A stretch of 64,000 nt of DNA from Chitinophagaceae bacterium (GCA_016702745.1 JADJDJ010000003.1:434001-498000), one strand, 5' to 3'. Shown: positions 15,480-25,348, counted from the first letter of the stretch. The notes: generated by a model from the letters alone, not told the origin. Translations and numbers: made by a program.

Positions 15480-16349
15480 ATGTTTGTCCTCATGACCATG
15501 CAGGAAGCCAATTTCTACTTGCTGAACAAACTCAGGGCTATTTATCCCGATGGAGAAGCCGCGGCTATAACTGATTGGGTGATGGAAAACCTGACCGGCT
15601 CCAAAAAAGCAGAACGCATGATTTATAAAAATGCAGCGATCACGGCAGCTGAAGAATTACGCTTGCAGGAAATCACCCAACGATTACTAAAACATGAACC
15701 GGTTCAATATGTACTCAATGAATCATGGTTCTGTGGCTTTCGCTTTTTTGTAAATAAAAATGTATTGATTCCCCGTCCTGAAACAGAAGAACTGGTGGAA
15801 TGGGTGATAGCCCATTGCAAATTCCCCATTGATGCATTAAAAATCCTGGATATCGGTACCGGCAGTGGCTGTATAGCCGTATCATTAAAGAGAAGAATCA
15901 GAAAAGCAGAAGTCTGGGCCTGTGATATCAGCAATGAAGCACTTGAAGTAGCCCGGAAAAATGCAGGCACCATGGGCACTGATATCAATTTCTTACAACT
16001 CGATTTTCTGGACAAATCCGCAAGAGAACAGTTGCCCTCTTTCGATATCATCATCAGTAACCCACCCTATATTCCTGAAAGGGATAAAGCAACAATGAGC
16101 CCGAATGTATTAGAACACGAACCTTATACTGCATTATTTGTTCCGGATAATGATGCCTTGATTTTTTACAAAGCCATTGCTGATTTCGGGATCAGAAAGC
16201 TCAACAAAGGCGGAAGCATTTACACAGAAATACATGAAAGCCTGGGCGAAGCCACCGCAGCCATATTCAATACGGCAGGATATACCACTGAGATAAAAAA
16301 AGATATGCAGGGGAAGGAGAGGATGGTGAAGGCAGTCGTTAGTCTTTAG
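15480..16349 (+). CDS. prmC: Release factor glutamine N5-methyltransferase PrmC (HemK)
   Basis: 289 residues as given; in-frame ATGs at 15492 and 15498 are equally possible starts and no ribosome site decides. The N-terminal helical domain is followed by RPETEELVEWV, the SAM-binding LDIGTGSGCIAVSL and the catalytic NPPY motif in SNPPYIPERD. The enzyme methylates the glutamine of the GGQ loop in class I release factors. The length and order of motifs are normal. Confidence 0.93.
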   Translation: MFVLMTMQEANFYLLNKLRAIYPDGEAAAITDWVMENLTGSKKAERMIYKNAAITAAEELRLQEITQRLLKHEPVQYVLNESWFCGFRFFVNKNVLIPRPETEELVEWVIAHCKFPIDALKILDIGTGSGCIAVSLKRRIRKAEVWACDISNEALEVARKNAGTMGTDINFLQLDFLDKSAREQLPSFDIIISNPPYIPERDKATMSPNVLEHEPYTALFVPDNDALIFYKAIADFGIRKLNKGGSIYTEIHESLGEATAAIFNTAGYTTEIKKDMQGKERMVKAVVSL

Positions 16350-16446
16350 TCAATAGTCTTTAGTCGGCTAAATATGGAAAGTCAGGATATAAATAATGCG
16401 CTTATTTGATGTAATGACTAACGACTATCGACTAAAGACTATCGAC
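16337..16446. repeat. AGTCTTTAGTC word array in inverted halves
   Basis: At the 3' end of prmC the words GTTAGTCTTTAGTCAATAGTCTTTAGTCGG (16337-16366, overlapping the stop region) face the inverted form ACTAACGACTATCGACTAAAGACTATCGACT (about 16416-16446). The spacer between is about 50 bases. The transcript of either strand could form a long hairpin between the converging prmC and exbD genes. Confidence 0.7.
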
Positions 16447-16450
16447 TGAC

Positions 16451-16852
16451 TTACTGCTCAATCCTCGCCACTACTTTCGCCGAATCTTTTTTGGCAATCC
16501 GCATCACGCGGAATACTTCTCCATAAAAAGCACTGGTATCTGCATTGATCACCACAACCGGTGTATCACGGAGGGCCCGGTATTTCCGGATCTCCATCGA
16601 CAACAACGAATCAAATTGATTGGATGGCACTTTCTTATTACCAATGGAATATTGCTGGTTCTTATCAATAGAGACCATGATATCCTGCTTGGCCTTGGTA
16701 TCCTTGGTTCCCTTGGGCAAGCCCACCTTGATCACATTGGGATTGGCCAGGGTAGCCACGATGAGGAAGAACATCAGCAGGATAAAGAGGATATCGTTCA
16801 ACGAATCGGTGAACACCTCTGATTCTTCTTTATGTTTTTTTCTGAAACTCAT
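16451..16852 (-). CDS. exbD: ExbD/TolR-family biopolymer transport protein
   Basis: 133 residues with the ExbD layout: a short cytoplasmic N-terminus (KKHKEESEVFTDSLNDILF) and one membrane helix (ILFILLMFFLIVATLA) carrying the conserved aspartate in SLNDILF. A periplasmic domain follows, with VSIDKNQQYSIGNK and PVVVINADTSAFYGEVFRVM. With ExbB it makes the proton-driven motor that energises TonB- or Tol-type outer-membrane systems. It lies 47 bases downstream of exbB. No TonB gene is in the window. Confidence 0.9.
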   Translation of the reverse strand: MSFRKKHKEESEVFTDSLNDILFILLMFFLIVATLANPNVIKVGLPKGTKDTKAKQDIMVSIDKNQQYSIGNKKVPSNQFDSLLSMEIRKYRALRDTPVVVINADTSAFYGEVFRVMRIAKKDSAKVVARIEQ

Positions 16853-16899
16853 GTTACTGTCTTGGGGTGATTGAAACGGATTTTCATTTACTCAACCGC

Positions 16900-17598
16900 T
16901 TATCGGGTAGGTTCCTGTAATACATCCAGGAAATCCGCTTCGGCAGCTTCCATTTTATTGGCCGCTTTATCGATTTGTGTCTTCAGGTAACTATAGGCCA
17001 GGTATGCACCCAATCCAATGATAAGTCCGGTAATCGAAGTAATCAGCTTGGTGTAGATACCACCGGCAATTGTACCCACTTCAAATTCATTGGAGCTGTT
17101 GATTCTGGAAAACAATTGCATCAAACCCACCAGGGTACCCACGAAACCGAAGATGGGAGCCGCTTTGGAAATGGTGGACAAAACACCCAGGTTCTTTTCC
17201 AGTTTATACATTTCCAGTTCACCCACATTATCCATACTTTTTTCAATACTATCAATTGGCTTACCGATACGTTGCAATCCTTTGTCTACAATACGACCCA
17301 CAGGAGTATTATTATTCTTGGCAAAATTCCTGGCTGCGGTGAGATTACCGCTGACAATATTATCCCGGATGATATTCATGAAATTAGCATCAATCTTAGC
17401 TGCATTCCGGATAGCGATAGTTCTTTCTGCCAGAACATAAACTGCCAGCAGGAGCATAATCGCCAGGGGGATCATGATCCATCCTCCCATTTTCAAAAGT
17501 TCAAAAAAACTAAGGTGGCCGTCGTGGTTACTATCGCCTGCCGCAAACTGAGCGGCTTTCTGAATACTGTCCGGTACAATCTGTAAAAGGTCAAACAT
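16900..17598 (-). CDS. exbB: ExbB/TolQ/MotA-family proton channel protein
   Basis: 232 residues. The first membrane helix (WIMIPLAIMLLLAVYVLAER) is near residue 38. A cytoplasmic region follows, then two helices (ISKAAPIFGFVGTLVGLMQLF and the LITSITGLIIGLGAYLAY region), as in ExbB and TolQ. The conserved P-x-x-G-x-x-G-T-V pattern and threonine-lined third helix are present. It pairs with the exbD gene downstream. A TACTTTTG element 20 bases upstream of the ATG is a likely promoter. Confidence 0.92.
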   Translation of the reverse strand: MFDLLQIVPDSIQKAAQFAAGDSNHDGHLSFFELLKMGGWIMIPLAIMLLLAVYVLAERTIAIRNAAKIDANFMNIIRDNIVSGNLTAARNFAKNNNTPVGRIVDKGLQRIGKPIDSIEKSMDNVGELEMYKLEKNLGVLSTISKAAPIFGFVGTLVGLMQLFSRINSSNEFEVGTIAGGIYTKLITSITGLIIGLGAYLAYSYLKTQIDKAANKMEAAEADFLDVLQEPTR

Positions 17599-17617
17599 AA
17601 TTTTCTTCTTTAGGTGT

Positions 17618-17625
17618 CAAAAGTA
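17618..17625 (-). promoter_or_regulatory. Putative -7 element (TACTTTTG) for exbB
   Basis: TACTTTTG on the minus strand matches TAnnTTTG, about 20 bases before the exbB ATG. No convincing -33 element was found. Confidence 0.5.
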
Positions 17626-17806
17626 GGTGTTGATGCCAATAATGCTTTTAGCTCTTATCAACAGTTGTGCATTGAACGAGAAAAATAATGCCACGTTGTT
17701 GTGACAAATGAATTTTTAGTCTTATTTAACAAGAATGGGGTAGAAAGTTAATAGGTTGATAAGCTAACGGGTACCCCCGTCATCTCATCAACCTATCTTA
17801 TTTTAA

Positions 17807-17880
17807 ACAACTCATCTTCTCAACTCCTAAACCCCTCAACCTCTCAACTTCTCAACCCCTCAACCTCTCAACCCCTCATC
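17807..17880. repeat. CTCAACCTCTCAACTTC pyrimidine word array
   Basis: Words such as AACTCCTAAACCCCTCAACC and CTCAACTTCTCAACCCCTCAAC are repeated about every 8-10 bases, directly abutting the stop codon of the SPFH gene. The rest of the 284-base gap (17599-17806) holds AT-rich sequence with no recognisable gene. Confidence 0.7.
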
Positions 17881-17882
17881 TA

Positions 17883-18824
17883 CTACTTCCCCACCCCGGC
17901 CTGCTTCACCATCAGGGCCTGGATCTGCTTCATGGTTCCTTCCATCCCGTCGGGACTGCCATCCAGGAAGATCACATTACCCTTACCATATTCTGCAAAA
18001 TTCTTGATGGCTTCGGTCCACATACTGAACAGGATCACATTGGTATCCAGGTTGGCCTGCTTCATTTGTTCAGCGGCCTCCGTCATTCCCCTGGCCACTT
18101 CCTGACGGAAGAGAGCCACACCCTGACCTCTTAAGCGGGCAGCTTCTTTTTCAGCCTCAGCCGAAATTTTGATCGCATTTCCTTCGGCCTCGGCGGCCTT
18201 GGTCTTGGTGATCAATAAAGCCTGGCCTTCGTTTTCAGCGGCAGCTTTCAGGTTATTACTGGCTACCACCTTACTCATGGAGTCCAGGATCATTTTGTCG
18301 AATGTAATATCATTGATCTGAAGGTCCTGCAAGTGATAACCCCAGGTTTCCAATGTATGATCTATTTCTGCTTTTACATATTCTACGATCTCTTTACGCA
18401 AAGCCAGGATTTCTGCCTGCTTTTTCGTGGCCACAAAAGAACGGATATTGCCTTCGATGGTCCGGATCAGGGCCTGCATCAGGTCCTTATCCGCAAAGAA
18501 TTTAAAGGCCACTTTTTTGATGGTTTCTTCTTCTGAATTCTGTACCGAATACAGCAACATGCTTTTGAAATAAACATTGGCCTGGTCTGCCGTTACTGCC
18601 TGGAACTCGAGTTCCACCGAACGGTTTTGAATCGATACTTTACGGTATACTGACTCAAGGAGTGGGATTTTAAAGTTCAATCCCGGACGGGCCACGCGAC
18701 GATATTTACCAAACATGGTGATTACACCAACATATCCCTGATTGATGGAAAACAATCCGCTGAAGATAAAAATCACCAGCACAAGAATCCACCAGTACTC
18801 TGAAAGCCATTGCCTGATATCCAT
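17883..18824 (-). CDS. SPFH/band-7 (stomatin/prohibitin-like) membrane protein
   Basis: 313 residues. One membrane helix (WWILVLVIFIFSGLFSI) lies near residue 11. The SPFH domain starts at GYVGVITMFGKYRRVARPGLNFKIPLLESVY, with RSVELEFQAVTADQANVYFK after it. The C-terminal half is alanine- and glutamate-rich coiled coil (AAEAEGNAIKISAEAEKEAARLRGQ). Such proteins assemble into membrane-bound rings or cages and organise membrane domains or regulate proteases; no specific partner gene is adjacent. Length and domain order are normal. Confidence 0.88.
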   Translation of the reverse strand: MDIRQWLSEYWWILVLVIFIFSGLFSINQGYVGVITMFGKYRRVARPGLNFKIPLLESVYRKVSIQNRSVELEFQAVTADQANVYFKSMLLYSVQNSEEETIKKVAFKFFADKDLMQALIRTIEGNIRSFVATKKQAEILALRKEIVEYVKAEIDHTLETWGYHLQDLQINDITFDKMILDSMSKVVASNNLKAAAENEGQALLITKTKAAEAEGNAIKISAEAEKEAARLRGQGVALFRQEVARGMTEAAEQMKQANLDTNVILFSMWTEAIKNFAEYGKGNVIFLDGSPDGMEGTMKQIQALMVKQAGVGK

Positions 18825-18843
18825 ATGTATAAAGTTTAATACT

Positions 18844-18851
18844 GCAAGTTA
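18844..18851 (-). promoter_or_regulatory. Putative -7 element (TAACTTGC) for SPFH gene
   Basis: TAACTTGC on the minus strand, about 20 bases before the ATG, is a one-base variant of TAnnTTTG. Similar elements precede other genes in this window. Confidence 0.4.
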
Positions 18852-18875
18852 CGGGTAAGTTTTTTCTTCCCCGGA

Positions 18876-20126
18876 TCAGGATTTTTCATGCCATACCTGC
18901 ACCAGGTGTACCATCATTTGTACCGCTTTTTCCATATCCTGCACACTGATATGTTCCAGTTTGGAATGGATGGCCTGTTCTCCTGCAAACAAATTCGGAC
19001 AGGGAAGCCCCATAAAAGAAAGCCTGCTTCCATCGGTACCACCACGGATACTTTCCATTTTTACTTCCAGACCCGTGCGCTGAATAGCCTCTTTGGCATA
19101 TTCCACCACATGCGGGTGAAGATCCAGTACCTCTTTCATATTCCGGTATTGTTCTGTCACTTTAAACTCAAAAGAGGCCTTTGGATAAGTTCTTAAGCGC
19201 TCTTCGATTTGCGTACGCAGGTAATCTTCTTTTTTGATCAGCCCGGCAGTATCAAAATCACGGATGATAAATTCAAGCGTACATTTCTCTGCAATCCCTT
19301 CCACCCTTACCGGATGAATAAAACCTCTTTTCCCTTCGGTGGACTCAGGTGATAAACGGCTTTTCGGCAGAAAGGCCAGGATTTCTCCGGCAATTTTCAG
19401 GGCATTGATCATTTTTCCCTTGGCAAAACCAGGATGGGCACTCACCCCATGAATCACCACCTGTACCCCATCTGCACTAAAGGTTTCGTCTTCCAAAGCA
19501 CCGGCATCCCCGCTGTCGAGTGTGTACCCATAATCGGCACCCAGCTTTTTCATATCCACTTTAGCCGTACCCCGGCCTATTTCCTCATCAGGAGTAAAGA
19601 GTATTTTGATAGTGCCGTGTTTCAGTTCCGGATGGCTGCAAAGGTAATTGACCAGGTCCATGATCTCGGCCACCCCGGCCTTATCATCAGACCCCAGTAA
19701 AGTGGTACCTGAAGCCGTAATGATATCATTGCCGATCTGTGTTTCGAGATAGGGATTATCACTCATCCGGATCACCTGATTGGTATCGTCCGGGAGAATA
19801 ATATCCTTGCCCTGGTAATTATTGTGCAGGATGGGTTTTACACCGGTACCACTGCAATCAGGTGCGGTATCCATGTGGGCACAAAAACAAATAACCGGAA
19901 CTTTTTTATCTGTATTGGCTGGAATCGTGGCATACACATAGCCCCATTCATCCAGGTGGGCATCTGCAATTCCCATTTGCTGCAATTCTTCAGCCAGTAT
20001 TTTCCCAAGATCCTTTTGTTTAGCTGTGGAGGGATAAGTTGCCGACTGCGGATCACTCTGTGTATCCACCTGCACATAGCGCATAAAACGGGAGGCGGCT
20101 GTATATGTATAGTTACTGAACATCAT
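18876..20126 (-). CDS. pepT: Peptidase T (tripeptide aminopeptidase)
   Basis: About 416 residues from the tandem ATGs at 20126/20123. The longer start at 20204 would read through the terminator of the upstream gene. It is an M20B zinc peptidase. The metal sites are FCAHMDTAPDCSG (H, D), GSDDKAGVAEI (bridging D), TPDEEIGRG (catalytic and metal E), VDTQSD at the start, and HGVSAHPGFAKGKM with the dimer-domain histidine. RGGTDGSRLSFMGLPCPNLFAG is the family C-terminus. It removes N-terminal residues from tripeptides in the cytoplasm. Confidence 0.94.
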   Translation of the reverse strand: MMFSNYTYTAASRFMRYVQVDTQSDPQSATYPSTAKQKDLGKILAEELQQMGIADAHLDEWGYVYATIPANTDKKVPVICFCAHMDTAPDCSGTGVKPILHNNYQGKDIILPDDTNQVIRMSDNPYLETQIGNDIITASGTTLLGSDDKAGVAEIMDLVNYLCSHPELKHGTIKILFTPDEEIGRGTAKVDMKKLGADYGYTLDSGDAGALEDETFSADGVQVVIHGVSAHPGFAKGKMINALKIAGEILAFLPKSRLSPESTEGKRGFIHPVRVEGIAEKCTLEFIIRDFDTAGLIKKEDYLRTQIEERLRTYPKASFEFKVTEQYRNMKEVLDLHPHVVEYAKEAIQRTGLEVKMESIRGGTDGSRLSFMGLPCPNLFAGEQAIHSKLEHISVQDMEKAVQMMVHLVQVWHEKS

Positions 20127-20155
20127 TTTTAAGTTTGGGGTACCGAATATACAGC

Positions 20156-20189
20156 AAAAAAAATGGCCCGGGTGAAACCCGGACCATTT
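20156..20189 (-). terminator. Rho-independent terminator of the FKBP gene
   Basis: Read on the minus strand, a 13-pair stem with one mismatch (20189-20177 with 20173-20161, loop of three) is followed by eight T residues. It lies 20 bases after the stop codon of the FKBP gene and before pepT, separating the two transcripts. Confidence 0.85.
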
Positions 20190-20210
20190 AAATGAATTTA
20201 ACAAACCTTA

Positions 20211-20666
20211 TTAAGGCATGATGATCAGCGGACTGCCACCTACGATTTCCACCAGTTCAAGATCAAATGTCAGATCTTTTCCTGCCAGCGGATGATTGGC
20301 ATCCAGAATCACTGTAGCTTCCCTGATTTCGGTAACGGTAACCTGGAACTGCTGTCCCTGTCCGTCACTCATCATTAATGGCATCCCTGTTTCCAGTTCC
20401 ATATCTGCCGGGAATCTTTCCTTTGGCATATCGATGACCATTTCCGGATTCACAGGGCCATAAGCTTCCATGAAGGGAATATTGATTGTTTTTTTATCTC
20501 CAACTGTCATGCCGGTTACCCCATCATCAAATCCTTTGATCACCATTCCACTGCCTACTTCAAATTCCAGCGGTTCACGACCGGCTGAACTGTCAAATGT
20601 TTCCCCGGAATCCAATTTACCATGGTAGTGAACTTTTACTTTATCACCGCTTTTTACCTGTTGCAT
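20211..20666 (-). CDS. FKBP-type peptidyl-prolyl isomerase (SlyD-like)
   Basis: 151 residues. The FKBP fold begins VKVHYHGKLDSGETFDSS, and EVGSGMVIKGFDDGVTGMTVGDKK follows. The IF domain of SlyD-like proteins is inserted between the FKBP strands (about residues 70-125), and the protein returns with DANHPLAGKDLTFDLELVEI. It isomerises proline peptide bonds and probably also acts as a chaperone. The histidine- and cysteine-rich metal-binding tail of enterobacterial SlyD is absent. A strong terminator follows it. Confidence 0.92.
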   Translation of the reverse strand: MQQVKSGDKVKVHYHGKLDSGETFDSSAGREPLEFEVGSGMVIKGFDDGVTGMTVGDKKTINIPFMEAYGPVNPEMVIDMPKERFPADMELETGMPLMMSDGQGQQFQVTVTEIREATVILDANHPLAGKDLTFDLELVEIVGGSPLIIMP

Positions 20667-20754
20667 GCTTACAATTTTTTATATAAATGAAGGCTTGCAA
20701 GGTAAATGAAAATATCCAATGCAACCGTTTAAATAAAGAAAACGGTCTGAATGA

Positions 20755-20762
20755 TAATTTTG
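20755..20762 (+). promoter_or_regulatory. Putative -7 element (TAATTTTG) for namZ
   Basis: TAATTTTG fits TAnnTTTG and lies 14 bases before the namZ ATG, implying a leader of only a few bases. Confidence 0.5.
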
Positions 20763-20776
20763 CTGACATTTAAGCT

Positions 20777-22049
20777 ATGAAAGAAAGCACCCAAAAGCAT
20801 ATACTCATCCTGTTTACCAGTATGATTTTCAGCCTCGGTTTATTGGCACAGTCCGACAACAAAGTGATCCCCGCTGCCGAAAGAATCAATGTTTACCTGC
20901 CGCTGATCAAGGGTAAATCGGTGGGCATTTTTGCCAACCAGACCTCCATGGTGGGCAATACCCACCTCGTTGATACCCTGCGCAGCCTGGGGGTCAATGT
21001 AAAAGTGATTTTCGGACCGGAACATGGATTCCGTGGTACCGCAGATGCCGGTGAAAAAGTGGGCAACTATACTGATAGTAAAACCGGTATCCCGGTGGTA
21101 TCTCTTTATGGCGCCAAAAGAAGACCATCTGCAGAAGACCTGAAAGGAGTAGATGTGCTGATTTTTGATATCCAGGATGTGGGGGTGCGGTTCTATACTT
21201 TTATTTCTTCCCTGGAAGAATTCATGGAATCAGCTTTCGAAAACAAGGTTCCCCTCCTCCTGCTCGACCGGCCTAATCCCAATGGCTTTTATGTAGACGG
21301 CCCCGTATTGGAAACCAGGTATCGTTCATTTGTAGGCCGTCAGCCCGTACCAATCGTGTATGGTATGACGATCGGAGAATATGCCATGATGCTGACCGGT
21401 GAAAACTGGATGTCTGAAAAAAGCCAATGCCTATGCTGATTATTTTAAAAAAGTGGAAAAACATCATCCGGATACCCCCTTTCATTTTATGACGATCAAG
21501 TGTAAGCAGTACGACCATAAGACGAAGTATGTGCTGCCGGTAAAACCTTCACCCAACCTGCCCAATATTCAATCCATCTACCTCTACCCTTCCACCTGCT
21601 TTTTTGAAGGCACAGTGCTCAGCGAAGGAAGAGGAACCCCCAAACCCTTCCAGGTATTCGGGCATCCTTCCTTACCAAAAAATCTCTATTCTTTTACACC
21701 CAATCCCAATGAAGGCGCCAAAAATTCCAAATTATACGGCCAGCTTTGTTATGGATGGGATCTTTCAGGTACACCGGAAGAAGTACTCGCAAGAATCGGC
21801 AATAAAATTCAGCTGAAATGGTTTCAGGAAGCGTACCGCCTCTTCCCGGAAAAAGATAATTTTTTCCTGAAACCCAAATCAGGTAAAATGGAAGAATCCT
21901 TTATCGTTAAGTTAAGCGGGAATAACCAGCTCTGGGAACAGGTTACCAAAGGACTCAGTGAAGAAGAAATCCGCAAAAGCTGGGAGCCGGCCCTTAGTGA
22001 ATTCAAAACAATCAGGAAAAAATACCTGCTCTACGACGATTTTGAATAA
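20777..22049 (+). CDS. namZ: Exo-beta-N-acetylmuramidase NamZ (DUF1343), frameshifted at 21417-21422
   Basis: A signal peptide (MKESTQKHILILFTSMIFSLGLLAQ) is followed by the DUF1343 core: GKSVGIFANQTSMVG, FGPEHGFRGTADAGE, DVLIFDIQDVGVRFYTFISS and LLDRPNPNGFYVDGPV. The frame ends in SEKSQCLC just after an A6 run at 21417-21422. The neighbouring frame continues KANAYADYF, then VKPSPNLPNIQSIYLYPSTCFFEGT to a normal end at 22049. Removing one A restores a 423-residue NamZ reading SEKANAYADYF, so a one-base homopolymer error is likely. The enzyme releases terminal N-acetylmuramic acid from peptidoglycan fragments. Confidence 0.88.
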
Positions 22050-22073
22050 AGCATGGGCCCCGGAATATATTTG
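22041..22073 (+). promoter_or_regulatory. Kinase-gene promoter (TTTG-N21-TATATTTG)
   Basis: TTTG at 22041-22044, within the last codons of namZ, and TATATTTG at 22066-22073 match the -33/-7 elements with a 21-base spacer. The ATG of the kinase gene follows 11 bases later. Confidence 0.55.
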
Positions 22074-22084
22074 TATTTTTAAGC

Positions 22085-24579
22085 ATGTTGCGTTCCCGGC
22101 TACTTGCATTATTACTGGCGGTTTCCACCCTTTCCTTCGCACAGCAACTGTATGTGGAGAATTACACTCCGGCTAATGGACTGTTAGATACCCGGGTTAC
22201 CCGGATCTTCCAGGATCAACGCGGGCTGCTTTATTTTCTTAGCTGGGAAGGTGTTTCTGTATTCGACGGACAAAACTTTCATAATATCTCCGAATACAAA
22301 GGAGAATCCATTGGACTGGTGAATGAAATGATCCAATGGAAGGGTGACACCTGTTATCTTTTTACATTCAGAAAAGGAGCTTTTAAACTCATCAATAACC
22401 GGCTGATCAAAGACAGTCTGCTGGATAAAATATATGAACCCACCAAAGTCATCGCTACCGGAAAAAATAAATGGATCATCATTGCCAACGGAGGGCTTTT
22501 TAAATGGGATGGAGGTATTCCCCAACCCGTATTGATCCAGCCGGACAAGCAGGAAATAAAAGAAATTGATCAGGCCATTTACCAGCATGGGTATCTGATC
22601 TATTTCAAGCAGACAGAAAAAATACTAAGGATTTTAAAGCTGGATAATGGAACCATTACAAGCAGTCTTACAGGGCAACGAACCGAAGCCATGGCCGGTA
22701 ATGAACAGAGCGGCATTTTTGTAAAGTTCGGGGGACAGTGGCAGCAACTGAATCCCAATGCGCTGCGGGAAGGACAACTGATTACAACTGCACTCCCGTT
22801 TTCAGTGGCCATCCCACGTTATTTTCATACTGATCAGTTATATGTAACAGGAGATAAAATCTGGATACAGGACCAGTCAAACGGATTTTTATTGCTGGAT
22901 ACAAAAACGGGGTTCACTGAATTTTATCCGGCAACCGGCACGATTGATGCCGGCGCCAATATTGTATTCGGAGACCTGGCTAATAATTTCTGGATTTCAT
23001 CTTTTAATAAAAAAGTACAGAAAGCCTTCTTTACCACTCTCCGGAAAATAGAAATGCCAGCAGTACAACAGTATGCTGCGCTGCAGGCAGATGAATCGGG
23101 ACAATCCATAGCCCTCGTGGATAATAACGCCTATTTATTAGAAAACGGTCAACAACGTCCGCTTACTGAATCCGGACAAAAAACGCTTTCATTTTATTGG
23201 CAAAACAAAGCCTGGTATCAGCATAAAAACTGGCTGTTCCGGAACAAAAATGGGGAAGAGATTGATTTACGAAAATCCCCAACCGGAGATAGCAGTTATT
23301 TTCACAGCAATCGTTTCTCATTTGATTCATACGGAAGACTGCTGATCAGCGGCAGCAGTCTGTACCTGGTGGATAAAGATTTTACTGTTTACGGAAAACA
23401 ACTCCCCTACTTCGCAGACAATATTGTAACGGGTATTCAAAATGAATATATCGCCATTACCCGGAATGCCGGAATCTGGCAATATTCGCGGAAGGCAGAC
23501 ACAATCATGGGCAAACAAATTATCAGCCAATTATCCCCGTTGGATCCAAGATGTGCCATCAGGTGGAACCTGGATACTTTTTGTATTGGCACCCGTTTTC
23601 AGGGTATTATCTGGATGGTCATACAAGATGGTATTGCCCCCCCTGTTTTACCAATGCGGCCAATATCCGTTTTTTGTTTCAGCTGAAAAACGGAAACAGG
23701 GAATGGCAGCAATTATCCTCAGACAATGTATTCAATATCACCAATCTTCCTCCGGGCCGGTATCAGCTGACACTGACTGTAATGTATCCCGGTAAAATTT
23801 ACCCCGATAAATCCCTTCACTGGTCATTTACTATTCAATCCCCTTTATGGAAACGCTGGTGGTTTATTTTATTAACGCTATTGACAACATTCGCCATTAT
23901 CTGGGCGGTGGTAAGGGCCTATTACCTGAAAAAACTCGCGGTACAAAAAGCGGAGGCCGGTAAACAACAGGCTATTGAAAAAGAAAGAAACCGGATCAGC
24001 CGGGATATGCATGATGATCTGGGCAGCGGTCTCACCAAGATTGCCATCCTGAGTGAAGTAGCCAAAAAACAAATGCCCGAACCGGAAAAAGCAAAAGAAC
24101 AACTGGAAAAGATTTCACAGTCAAGCCGGGAACTGGTGGATAGTTTACAGGATATTATCTGGGTACTGAATCCGGCCAATGACACACTGGAAAGTCTGGC
24201 AGCCTATATCCGGGAATACACTTTAAAATTTGTGGAACCCTTTTCCCTGGAGACCGGTTTTGATTACCCCGACCAATTTGCAGCCATCCAGTTGTCAGAA
24301 GAAAAAAGAAGGAATGTATTCCTGACCGTAAAAGAAAGCCTGCATAATATTGCCAGACATGCCCATTGTACCCGGGTGGATATCAGTATTACGGAAGAAC
24401 CCGGCGCCTTTACATTATTGATACGTGATAATGGCCGGGGTTTTGATACCGGCAATACCCGTATGTTTGGAAACGGTTTAAAAAACATGGAAAACAGGAT
24501 CAGTCAGGCCGGAGGAAATTATCAAATCAGTTCAGCCCCGGAAAAAGGAACATTGACCATCATCCGGATGCCGGTATAA
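22085..24579 (+). CDS. Two-component-propeller sensor histidine kinase, frameshifted at 23637-23643
   Basis: A signal peptide (MLRSRLLALLLAVSTLSFAQQ) leads into a periplasmic sensor of the ligand-binding propeller type (YTPANGLLDTRVTRIFQDQRGLLYF is its usual start). That frame stops 43 bases after a C7 run at 23637-23643. Adding one C joins it to a Y_Y_Y-like strand (NIRFLFQLKNG, NLPPGRYQL), a membrane helix (WWFILLTLLTTFAIIWAVV) and a HisKA_3 kinase. The phospho-acceptor is in ISRDMHDDLGSG, and the HATPase motif is DNGRGFD. The joined protein is about 831 residues, and the sensor seems short just before the frameshift, so an internal deletion is also possible. The partner regulator follows. 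Confidence 0.82.
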
Positions 24580-24614
24580 CATTTTTGTGTTAGGCCGGCC
24601 TGCCCATACCTTCC

Positions 24615-24622
24615 TACTTTTG
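24615..24622 (+). promoter_or_regulatory. Putative -7 element (TACTTTTG) for response regulator
   Basis: TACTTTTG lies nine bases before the ATG of the regulator. It suggests separate transcription with a near-absent leader, in addition to read-through from the kinase gene. Confidence 0.45.
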
Positions 24623-24631
24623 TAAAACAGC

Positions 24632-25252
24632 ATGATTCAGGTAGCCATCGTAGAAGATATCAGGGAGATCAAAGAAGGTCTCGAACTACTGATCGACAGT
24701 AGTGAAGGGTTTCGTTGCATTAAAACGTATTCCAATGCAGAGGAAGCAATGGAGGATCTGCCTCAAATCAATCCGGATGTGGTGCTGATGGATATCAACC
24801 TGCCCGGTATCAATGGCATTGAAGCCGTGCGGGTGCTGAAACCAAAAATACCGGCTACCCAGTTCATCATGAGTACGGTTTATGAAGATGATGAAAATAT
24901 TTTCGAATCCCTCAAGGCAGGAGCCAGTGGTTATCTCTTAAAAAAAACCGCTCCGTCCAAAATACTGGAATCCATCACAGAAGTATTCAACGGCGGTTCC
25001 CCCATGAGCAGCCAGATTGCCCGGAAAGTGATCGGATCCTTCCAACAAAAAAATTCAATTGATGACAGCAGCCTTTTGACACAACGGGAAAAGGAAATCC
25101 TGAAATTACTGGCCAGGGGTCTCCGTTATAAAGAAATAGCAGCTGAATTAACGATCAGTATTGATACGGTAAGGACCCATACCCGGCATATTTATGAAAA
25201 ACTCCAGGTCCAGAGCCGCATCGAAGCCATCAATAAGGTGTTGGGTAAATAA
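24632..25252 (+). CDS. NarL/LuxR-family response regulator
   Basis: 206 residues. The receiver domain has acidic residues in VAIVEDIRE and the phospho-acceptor aspartate in DVVLMDINLPG near residue 54, with K at KKTAP near 109. The C-terminal LuxR helix-turn-helix is LTQREKEILKLLARGLRYKEIAAELTIS, with DTVRTHTRHIYEKL after it. It is the obvious partner of the kinase gene ending 52 bases upstream. Its targets are not known; the secreted-protein genes that follow on the same strand are candidates. Confidence 0.93.
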   Translation: MIQVAIVEDIREIKEGLELLIDSSEGFRCIKTYSNAEEAMEDLPQINPDVVLMDINLPGINGIEAVRVLKPKIPATQFIMSTVYEDDENIFESLKAGASGYLLKKTAPSKILESITEVFNGGSPMSSQIARKVIGSFQQKNSIDDSSLLTQREKEILKLLARGLRYKEIAAELTISIDTVRTHTRHIYEKLQVQSRIEAINKVLGK

Positions 25253-25320
25253 GTCCTCACATTTTTTTGCGATTTCCCGGCATTCGAATTATCAGAAGAT
25301 TTGTAGTAGCAACAGGTAAA

Positions 25321-25348
25321 GTAAACCCGGGTATTTAACCCGGTTTAC
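25321..25348. other. GC-rich hairpin in the leader of the next gene
   Basis: GTAAACCCGGGT and ACCCGGTTTAC form an 11-pair stem with one bulged C around a five-base loop (ATTTA). No T-tract follows, so it is not a standard terminator. It lies 68 bases after the regulator gene and 22 before the next ATG. Confidence 0.5.

Noticed and set aside
16337..16446. A possible bidirectional terminator between prmC and exbD
   Set aside because: The inverted arms are separated by about 50 bases and lack T-tracts, so it is listed as a repeat only.
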